In this document: positions 7,676 to 12,234 of the stretch, piece after piece | Layout of the letters: each line of letters starts with the position of its first letter | Numbering within the stretch: position 1 is the stretch's first letter | Assembly (NCBI GenBank): GCA_029012525.1 | Contig: JAQXMG010000089.1 | Location: 1 to 12,234 of the forward strand | From: a bacterium | GTDB lineage: Bacteria; Bacillota_I; Bacilli_A; RF39; UBA660 | Direction: 5' to 3' | Length of the DNA: 12,234 bases | Program-made: the position numbers and the translations under genes | The notes under the pieces: model-generated | Seen by the model: the letters and a program-made list of their open reading frames with translations, nothing else | Database searches by the model: none | What the model was told of the DNA's origin: nothing

Positions 7676-7741
7676 AATGTAATAATGAAATAATAATTCA
7701 TAAATAATTACTTACTAAAATAAAATTAAGTAGTGATATTT

Positions 7742-8488
7742 ATGAATTTTTTTATATGTTTTTTACTTACATTTTTAGCGGGAATTTCAACAGTACTAGG
7801 TTTTTTTATAATTTTTATAAATAAAACTAAACAAAATAAAATAATAATAAGTGCTCTTGCTTTTTCAAGTTCTGTCATGTTTTTTATATCATTTTTAGAT
7901 CTTTTACCGGAAAGTTATGAACTTTTGATAAAAGATTTTAATATCGTTTATGTTATTTTAACAATAATGTTTTTCTTTGTAATTGGAGTAAATATTTCAA
8001 TGTTTATTGATAAAAGTTTACCTGAAAAATATGATGATAATAAACTCTTTAAAATTGGTTTAATATCTATGATTGCTATTATTATTCATAATATACCAGA
8101 AGGAATGGCTACATTTATATCTAGTTATCAAGATATTAATTTAGGTATTCTTTTGACATTTAGTATTGCTCTTCATAATATACCAGAGGGAATTAGCATA
8201 GCTCTTCCTATGTATTACTCGACAAATAAAAAAAATAAAGCATTTTTTTATACCTTAATATCAGGCTTTTCTGAAGTGTTAGGAGGTATAATTGCTTATT
8301 TTTTTCTTAGACCATTTATAAATAACATAACTTTAGGAGTTTTATTTGCTATAATCGCGGGGATCATGTTTCAAATATCAATATTTTCTATTCTTAAAAC
8401 GTCTCTTAGTTATAAAAATTATAAATTAACGCTTAAATATTTTTTTCTTGGACTTATTATTGTTATCATTACTAGAATAATCATCTAA
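7742..8488 (+). CDS. ZIP family divalent metal transporter (ZupT-like)
   Basis: 248 residues from the ATG at 7742. The GTG nine bases earlier is more likely part of a weak ribosome binding sequence (AGTGAT). About eight hydrophobic segments are present. Two metal-site helices each carry HNIPEG, at residues 116-121 and 145-150, the hallmark of ZIP helices 4 and 5. The helix-6 glutamate is also present in SGFSEVLGG (Glu178). ZupT-type carriers import Zn(II), Fe(II) and Mn(II) across the cytoplasmic membrane. The helix-7 region, which in ZupT relatives often ends with an acidic ELLP motif, here reads ISIFSILKTS and lacks the acids. The last 63 bases overlap the end of the convergent glycosyltransferase gene. 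No terminator was seen between them. The family call is strong; metal preference is not readable. Confidence 0.9.
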   Translation: MNFFICFLLTFLAGISTVLGFFIIFINKTKQNKIIISALAFSSSVMFFISFLDLLPESYELLIKDFNIVYVILTIMFFFVIGVNISMFIDKSLPEKYDDNKLFKIGLISMIAIIIHNIPEGMATFISSYQDINLGILLTFSIALHNIPEGISIALPMYYSTNKKNKAFFYTLISGFSEVLGGIIAYFFLRPFINNITLGVLFAIIAGIMFQISIFSILKTSLSYKNYKLTLKYFFLGLIIVIITRIII

Positions 8489-9658
8489 AACTCTTTCATA
8501 AACAGATATTATTTTGTTTGCAAAAGTAGCAAGTGAAAAATTATTTGAAAAATTATAGGCATTTTCTTTCATTTTTTCATATTCATTTTTATTATCAATT
8601 AAGTATTCTATACATTTTGCATATTCTTTTTTTGTTTTAAAGATCATACCATTATATCTATTTTTAACAATAGGGGTAAAGCTTTTATCATCAATAACAA
8701 CAACTGGAACAGATGCTGCAAATGCTTCAATTAAAGTAAGACCTTGAGTTTCAAAGTGTGAGGCACTTACTATAACGTTAGATAGATTATAGTATCTATT
8801 TATTTGCTCATAGTCTATTCTACCTGTAAAAATTACATAGTTATCTAAATTAAGTTTTGTTACTAGTTCTTTTAATTTTTTTTCTTCTGGACCTGTACCC
8901 ACGATTAAAAGTTTAACATTTTTTTTGTTTTTTACAACATATTTAAAGCCATCAATTAAATAATCAACTCTTTTTTCATACCCAAGTCTACCAATCCATG
9001 AAACCACAAAATCATGATCATTTATTTTATATAACTTTTTTAATTTTAGTATGTCTTTTTTTGATATCTTTTTATAATCAAACTTTTTAGTATCAATGCC
9101 ATTTGGAATGATATTAATATTTTGTTTTAAATGATATCTTTGTTTTAGGAAATCTTTAGTTTTATCAGTTGGAACAATTACTTCTTTTATAGTGTTATTA
9201 AAGAAAGTTTTCATATACATTTTTAAAATTCCTTTACTTGTTTTAGGAAAATATCCTTTAGTTATATAATTAATTCCATCTTCATATAAAGTATGAAAAG
9301 TTTGTACCATAGGAATATTTAATTTTTTAGCTATAGACTTGGCAAACATTCCCATGCTAAATTCAGTATGAGAGTGAATTAAATCAAGTTTTAAATCTTT
9401 AATATATTTAATAGATTTATATGGATAGGTAAATCTAAATGAAAAATCCATAACTCCAATTGGAGTTCCAGGTATTTTTATACAATTTCCTTTTTTTATA
9501 TATTTGTTATTTTTTAAATCATTATTTATTGAAATGATATAAACTTTGTGTCCTTGTTCTTCCAAAGCTTTACGAAGAGTATCAACTGCAACAACAACAC
9601 CAGAAATAAAAGGGTAATAAACATCAGTAAAAAGTCCTATTCTTAAATGTCTTTTCAT
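8426..9658 (-). CDS. GT4 glycosyltransferase, probably diacylglycerol glucosyltransferase
   Basis: 410 residues. The ATG (complement of 9656-9658) follows AAGGAG at ideal spacing. This is a GT-B fold enzyme of family GT4. The N-terminal domain begins RIGLFTDVYYPFISGVVVAV and has the HSH (95-97) and FHTLYED (121-127) elements. The C-terminal nucleotide-sugar domain has PNGID (185-189), GRLGYEKRVD (223-232), GTGPE (254-258) and the EX7E motif with Glu303 and Glu311. The N-terminal pattern with FISGVV resembles 1,2-diacylglycerol 3-alpha-glucosyltransferases such as the Acholeplasma laidlawii enzyme, which use UDP-glucose to make monoglucosyl lipid at the inner membrane leaflet. Other GT4 sugar transfers remain possible. 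The last 20 or so residues are an Asn/Lys/Ser-rich tail encoded opposite the end of the ZIP gene. It is probably transcribed alone from the promoter at 9701-9729. Confidence 0.85.
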   Translation of the reverse strand: MKRHLRIGLFTDVYYPFISGVVVAVDTLRKALEEQGHKVYIISINNDLKNNKYIKKGNCIKIPGTPIGVMDFSFRFTYPYKSIKYIKDLKLDLIHSHTEFSMGMFAKSIAKKLNIPMVQTFHTLYEDGINYITKGYFPKTSKGILKMYMKTFFNNTIKEVIVPTDKTKDFLKQRYHLKQNINIIPNGIDTKKFDYKKISKKDILKLKKLYKINDHDFVVSWIGRLGYEKRVDYLIDGFKYVVKNKKNVKLLIVGTGPEEKKLKELVTKLNLDNYVIFTGRIDYEQINRYYNLSNVIVSASHFETQGLTLIEAFAASVPVVVIDDKSFTPIVKNRYNGMIFKTKKEYAKCIEYLIDNKNEYEKMKENAYNFSNNFSLATFANKIISVYERVLDDYSSNDNNNKSKKKIFKR

Positions 9659-9700
9659 AAAATTCTCCTTAATATAATTAATGTATTTAATTACTTTATT

Positions 9701-9729
9701 AATATAGCACTTTTTATTTATTAAATCAA
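9701..9729 (-). promoter_or_regulatory. Promoter of the glycosyltransferase gene
   Basis: On the minus strand TTGATT (9729-9724) is followed after 17 bases by TATATT (9706-9701), and TGC directly before the hexamer makes an extended -10. Transcription would start near 9694, giving a leader of about 36 bases. It is divergent from the tRNA promoter some 35 bases away. Confidence 0.6.
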
Positions 9730-9739
9730 AAATATTATA

Positions 9740-9767
9740 TTAAAAATGTATTAATATGTGGTATAAT
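9740..9767 (+). promoter_or_regulatory. Promoter of the tRNA-Arg gene
   Basis: An extended -10 TGGTATAAT (9759-9767) lies 16 bases before the tRNA. The best upstream hexamer, TTAAAA (9740-9745, 16-base spacer), is a poor -35, as is usual with an extended -10. Transcription would start near 9774, leaving a short 5' leader for RNase P to remove. Confidence 0.6.
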
Positions 9768-9783
9768 ACTTTTATAAAAACAT

Positions 9784-9860
9784 GTCCTTGTAGCTCAGCT
9801 GGATAGAGCAATTGCCTCCTAAGCAATAGGTCGTTGGTTCGAATCCAATCAAGGACGCCA
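9784..9860 (+). tRNA. tRNA-Arg (anticodon CCU)
   Basis: 77 bases forming a full cloverleaf. The acceptor stem GTCCTTG (9784-9790) pairs perfectly with CAAGGAC (9850-9856). The D stem is GCTC/GAGC. The anticodon stem ATTGC/GCAAT encloses the loop CTCCTAA, placing the anticodon CCT at 9818-9820. The T arm is GTTGG/CCAAT around TTCGAAT. The 3' GCCA is encoded, so CCA addition is not needed. It reads AGG codons, which are rare in these genes, where arginine is mostly AGA. It stands alone between a divergent glycosyltransferase gene and a convergent surface-protein gene. Confidence 0.97.
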
Positions 9861-9884
9861 TATTTATTTATATTAAGATAAAAT

Positions 9885-9910
9885 AAAAGCTCTTCAATCG
9901 AAGAGCTTTT
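9885..9910. terminator. Bidirectional rho-independent terminator
   Basis: A perfect 11-bp inverted repeat, AAAAGCTCTTC (9885-9895) and GAAGAGCTTTT (9900-9910), encloses a four-base loop AATC. T-rich tracts follow on both strands: TTTTATTTTT on plus and TTTTATTTTA on minus. It ends the tRNA transcript on one strand and lies four bases past the stop of the surface-protein gene on the other. Confidence 0.9.
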
Positions 9911-9914
9911 ATTT

Positions 9915-11348
9915 TTAATTGAATTTTTTTGATTTAACTACAAAACCACATCCAAGAAGTGAAACAATTCCTAAAGAAACATATAATAAGATATTATCTC
10001 CAGTTTCTGGGTTAGAGTTTTTCTTAACAAGTTTTGCCATTCCATTTTCTATTTTTTTAGTAATAGCATCAACTTTATCTTGTTCATCTTTAGTGAAATT
10101 TAATTCTCCAATTTCATCTTCAATTGAAGTTAAAAGAGCTTCAAATTCTTTTAATGATTTTTCAGTATAATCATCTTCATTTAGTTCAAGCACTTTTTCT
10201 AAAACTTCAAGTAATTTTGTAATATCAGCACTTTCTGCAATAGTGAAAGTACCATCTCCATTATCAACAAATACTTTTTCTCCAATTTCATCATCTGGTA
10301 GTAAAACAGTTACATCTTCAGGAACAGTAATTACATCATCAAGATTTAATTCACTGTTTAATGTAACAGTAGCACCTTCTTTAGCATATTTAAGTGCAGA
10401 TACTGGAGCTTCAACTTCTCCTTTAATTTCTGCACCATTTGCAACTGTTGCAGATGGGGTTTTTGTTGGATCTTCATTAAAGAAAGTATCTGTATTATTA
10501 AATTCTCCACCATTAATTTCAACTGGAGTAGTTAATCCTTTATAACCTTCTAATAGATGTTCAGCATTAAATGTACCACCATTGATAACTAGAACACCTT
10601 TATCAACTGAATCAGCTCCATAACTAGCTACGAAAATGTTTGTTTTATCGTTTCCAGCTGGAGTTTCAAAAGTACCACCATTAATAGTAGCAATATTCCA
10701 GTTCATTAATGATACTTGATAACTATTTTTAAAAGTACCATCATTGATTTCTAAAACAGCGTTATCATCGTTTTTAATAGTATTCATACCACCATCAAAC
10801 ATTCCACCATTAACAACTAGTTTTGGATTTTTTTCATTAACTCCTTCAACGTATCCTTTTCTTTCATTAGTGCTAGTAAAATCATAATATCCATTTTCAA
10901 CTAAACTTGATCCTGTTCCATTTACAGAAACATTAGCATCTTCAATTGTCATGTTACCATGATTTAAGATTACATAATAATTGTTATCACCAGCAGTATC
11001 ACGTTTTAATGTAGCGCCATCTATTACTGTTGTACCATTATTATATAAAGCAGCATATCCTTTTGTTGTATTAATAACAGTTCCGTTACCTGTTAATTTT
11101 AATGTAGCGCCTTTTTCTACGTAGATTGTATCGGCTTTAAGACTAGTATCGTTTTTTAAAGTAAATCCTGCTAAGTCTAAAGTGATATTCTTTCCACTTT
11201 CAACAACAAAAGCGCTAGTTAAAGTAACATCTTCTGTTAGGGTAATTTTACCATCTACTGCTTCTGGTAAAACTTCTGCAGCTTGAACTATTTGTGGCAT
11301 TAAAAATCCTACTAATAATGCCATGCATAAACTCATGAATTTTCTCAT
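9915..11348 (-). CDS. Sortase-anchored beta-helix surface protein with NPETG signal
   Basis: 477 residues. AAGGAGG (complement of 11359-11365) precedes the ATG by ten bases and is the best ribosome binding site in the window. A signal peptide (1-23) probably ends at VQA. A beta-helix region (about 30-330) begins with DGKITLTEDVTLTSA and ITLDLAGFTL and repeats strands of the form LVVNGGMFDGG, LEINDGTF, ATINGGTFE, LVINGGTFN and VEINGGEFN. A helical segment (about 376-445) with the DDYTEKS start and ALL-IEDEI pattern resembles a FIVAR domain. NPETG (446-450), a hydrophobic helix and a KSKKFN tail form the cell-wall sorting signal, so the protein should be linked to peptidoglycan by a sortase. 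The gene is visibly richer in G+C than its neighbours. With its promoter signals, this suggests an abundant wall protein. Its ligand is unknown. Confidence 0.85.
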   Translation of the reverse strand: MRKFMSLCMALLVGFLMPQIVQAAEVLPEAVDGKITLTEDVTLTSAFVVESGKNITLDLAGFTLKNDTSLKADTIYVEKGATLKLTGNGTVINTTKGYAALYNNGTTVIDGATLKRDTAGDNNYYVILNHGNMTIEDANVSVNGTGSSLVENGYYDFTSTNERKGYVEGVNEKNPKLVVNGGMFDGGMNTIKNDDNAVLEINDGTFKNSYQVSLMNWNIATINGGTFETPAGNDKTNIFVASYGADSVDKGVLVINGGTFNAEHLLEGYKGLTTPVEINGGEFNNTDTFFNEDPTKTPSATVANGAEIKGEVEAPVSALKYAKEGATVTLNSELNLDDVITVPEDVTVLLPDDEIGEKVFVDNGDGTFTIAESADITKLLEVLEKVLELNEDDYTEKSLKEFEALLTSIEDEIGELNFTKDEQDKVDAITKKIENGMAKLVKKNSNPETGDNILLYVSLGIVSLLGCGFVVKSKKFN

Positions 11349-11374
11349 TTTTTTATATCCTCCTTATAATTATA

Positions 11375-11403
11375 AAGATATCACAAAATTTTAATATTAT
11401 CAA
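11375..11403 (-). promoter_or_regulatory. Promoter of the NPETG surface-protein gene
   Basis: On the minus strand TTGATA (11403-11398) is followed after 17 bases by TATCTT (11380-11375), with TGA just before it as an extended -10. Transcription would start near 11368, just upstream of AAGGAGG. Several T-tracts (A-tracts on this strand) lie directly upstream. A TATAAT at 11374-11369 was not chosen because its start site would fall inside the ribosome binding site. Confidence 0.6.
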
Positions 11404-11414
11404 TAATATTAAAA
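11389..11414. repeat. 12-bp-arm palindrome over the -35 of the surface-protein gene
   Basis: The left arm TTTTAATATTAT (11389-11400) and right arm ATAATATTAAAA (11403-11414) are exact reverse complements around a central CA. The -35 hexamer at 11398-11403 lies in the middle. The position fits an operator for a dimeric repressor. It has no T-run directly beyond either arm and lies upstream of both adjacent genes, so it is not a terminator. Being built almost only of A and T, it could also be chance. Confidence 0.5.
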
Positions 11415-11471
11415 GATATTTTGTTTTTTTTGTAAAATTTTGTTAGTTTTTGGTAATTTTAAAAATATGTC

Positions 11472-11499
11472 TTTACAAAACCTATGTTTGCTATATAAT
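11472..11499 (+). promoter_or_regulatory. Promoter of the Y-family polymerase gene
   Basis: TTTACA (11472-11477) and TATAAT (11494-11499) are 16 bases apart. The start site would be near 11506, where the GGTGG ribosome binding sequence begins, so the leader is only about ten bases. The spacer contains a LexA-like palindrome, AAAC-CTAT-GTTT at 11478-11489. Confidence 0.65.
11478..11489. promoter_or_regulatory. Possible LexA (SOS) box
   Basis: AAAC, four bases (CTAT), then GTTT form a perfect dyad in the -35/-10 spacer. The Gram-positive LexA site has the core GAAC-N4-GTTC, and this site differs at the outer base of each half. Position and downstream gene (a Y-family polymerase, a common SOS target) support it; sequence match alone is moderate. 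Confidence 0.35.
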
Positions 11500-11515
11500 G
11501 ATGTTGGTGGTATTT

Positions 11516-12234
11516 ATGGAAAAATTTTATTTATGTGTAGATTTAAAAACTTTTTTTGCATCTGTTGAATGTGTAGAAAGAAACCTTGATCCTTTTAAAA
11601 CTTTTTTAGTTGTTGCTGACTCTACTAGTAAAGGTGCTATATGTCTTGCAATAACTCCTAAAATGAAATCACTGGGAATTAGAAATAGATGCAGAATGTA
11701 TGAAATTCCCAAAAATATAAAACCAATTATAGCAAAACCAAGAATGAAAAAATATTTAGAATATTCTTCCAAAATTTATGAAATTTACTTAGAATATTTT
11801 TCTAGTTCTGATATTTATATTTATTCAATAGATGAAGTCTTTATCGATATAACACCATATTTAAAAATGTATAATAAAACGCCATTAGAACTTGCTAAAT
11901 TTATAATAGAAAAAGTTTATGAAAAATCAAAAATAACTGCAACAGCAGGGGTTGGTACTAATCTTTACCTTGCAAAAATAGCAATGGATATAATTGCAAA
12001 ACATAATTCATCCAATATTGGTTATTTAACTGAAAATTTATATAAAGAAAATTTATGGCATCATACACCTTTACATGATTTTTGGCAAATAGGAAAATCT
12101 ACTGAAGAAAGACTTCATAAGTTACATTTAAAAGATATGTATGATGTATCTTGTTGTGATGAAAAAAAACTTTATAAAGAATTTGGTGTTAATGCAAAAT
12201 ACTTAATAGATCATTCAAAAGGTATTGAACCTCT
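11516..12234 (+). CDS. Y-family DNA polymerase, UvrX/YqjW (UmuC-like) type, 3' end outside the window
   Basis: The frame is open from the ATG at 11516, behind GGTGGT, to the window end (239 residues), and there is no stop. The palm motif CVDLKTFFASVECVERNLDP contains catalytic Asp9, and YSIDEVFID supplies Asp106 and Glu107. GVGTNLYLAKIAMDIIAKH (about 145-163) is the conserved palm/thumb junction, and WQIGKSTEERL (190-200) lies in the thumb helix-hairpin-helix. The segment CLAITPKMKSLGI--RCRMYEIP is typical of the UvrX/YqjW branch, which are translesion polymerases induced by DNA damage in Bacilli. The little-finger domain and beta-clamp motif would be downstream. Family members are about 410-430 residues, so a little over half is visible. 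It is divergent from the surface-protein gene, with 167 bases between. Confidence 0.9.
   Translation, partial: MEKFYLCVDLKTFFASVECVERNLDPFKTFLVVADSTSKGAICLAITPKMKSLGIRNRCRMYEIPKNIKPIIAKPRMKKYLEYSSKIYEIYLEYFSSSDIYIYSIDEVFIDITPYLKMYNKTPLELAKFIIEKVYEKSKITATAGVGTNLYLAKIAMDIIAKHNSSNIGYLTENLYKENLWHHTPLHDFWQIGKSTEERLHKLHLKDMYDVSCCDEKKLYKEFGVNAKYLIDHSKGIEP

Noticed and set aside
9919..10170. Plus-strand open frame of 83 codons
   Set aside because: It lies opposite the NPETG surface-protein gene, whose signal peptide, repeats and sorting signal are clear. It has no ribosome site or recognisable domain.
10243..10545. Plus-strand open frame of 100 codons rich in Ser, Pro and Val
   Set aside because: It is the antisense shadow of the beta-helix region of the surface-protein gene and has no start signals.
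11369..11374. TATAAT on the minus strand before the surface-protein gene
   Set aside because: Transcription from it would begin inside the AAGGAGG ribosome site. The extended -10 at 11375-11380 with TTGATA at 17-base spacing fits better.
11527..11772. Minus-strand open frame of 81 codons
   Set aside because: It is antisense to the Y-family polymerase, whose catalytic motifs fix the coding strand.
1..12234. Mycoplasma-type genetic code (TGA as Trp)
   Set aside because: Trp residues are encoded by TGG and several genes end sensibly at TGA, with adjacent starts.
1..12234. CRISPR array, insertion sequence, prophage or riboswitch
   Set aside because: No regularly spaced repeats, transposase or phage genes were seen. 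The longest gene-free stretch (11349-11515) is explained by two divergent promoters.

Overview
The window is very AT-rich DNA, about three quarters A+T or more, from a low-GC Firmicutes-type bacterium. Tryptophan is encoded by TGG and TGA is used as a stop codon (ends at 1844, 3658 and 7675), so the genetic code is 11 and not the Mycoplasma/Spiroplasma code. MreD, a SpoIVFA/SpoIVFB-like pair and a sortase-anchored protein point to a walled, Gram-positive-type cell. An uncultured Bacilli/Mollicutes-relative lineage of the gut would fit, but that placement is inference.

Region 1 (1-3004, plus strand) is a cell-envelope operon. It holds the end of mreD, a membrane-anchored degenerate LytM/M23 protein (SpoIVFA-like), an overlapping M50 intramembrane protease (SpoIVFB-like) and an ATGA-coupled family-10-like glycoside hydrolase (GHL10). 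The order mreD, spoIVFA, spoIVFB matches the Bacillus mre-min-spoIVF locus with minCD missing.

Region 2 (3065-6864, plus) holds a short YitT-type membrane protein, a secreted beta-helix protein with a C-terminal membrane anchor, and a two-component system (OmpR/PhoB-type regulator and HAMP-less histidine kinase). The two-component genes have their own promoter, which carries 11-bp-spaced direct repeats.

Region 3 (6853-8488, plus) starts with a consensus sigma-A promoter embedded in the end of the kinase gene. It drives an unrecognised 257-residue soluble protein, followed by a ZupT-like ZIP metal transporter. The transporter gene overlaps tail-to-tail by 63 bp with the next gene.

Region 4 (8426-11348) holds a minus-strand GT4 glycosyltransferase, probably for membrane glycolipids, a plus-strand tRNA-Arg(CCU), and a minus-strand surface protein (signal peptide, beta-helix, FIVAR-like segment, NPETG sorting signal). 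One bidirectional hairpin terminator lies between the tRNA and the surface gene. The surface gene has the strongest expression signals in the window: AAGGAGG, an extended -10 and phased T-tracts. A 12-bp-arm palindrome covers its -35.

Region 5 (11472-12234, plus) is the start of a Y-family DNA polymerase of the UvrX/YqjW type, cut by the window end. Its promoter contains a LexA-like palindrome. No CRISPR array, insertion sequence, prophage or known riboswitch was seen. Nothing here is clearly a new defence or mobile system. The less ordinary points are the compact mre/spoIVF/GHL10 operon, two related beta-helix surface proteins with different anchors, and the unrecognised 257-residue protein.
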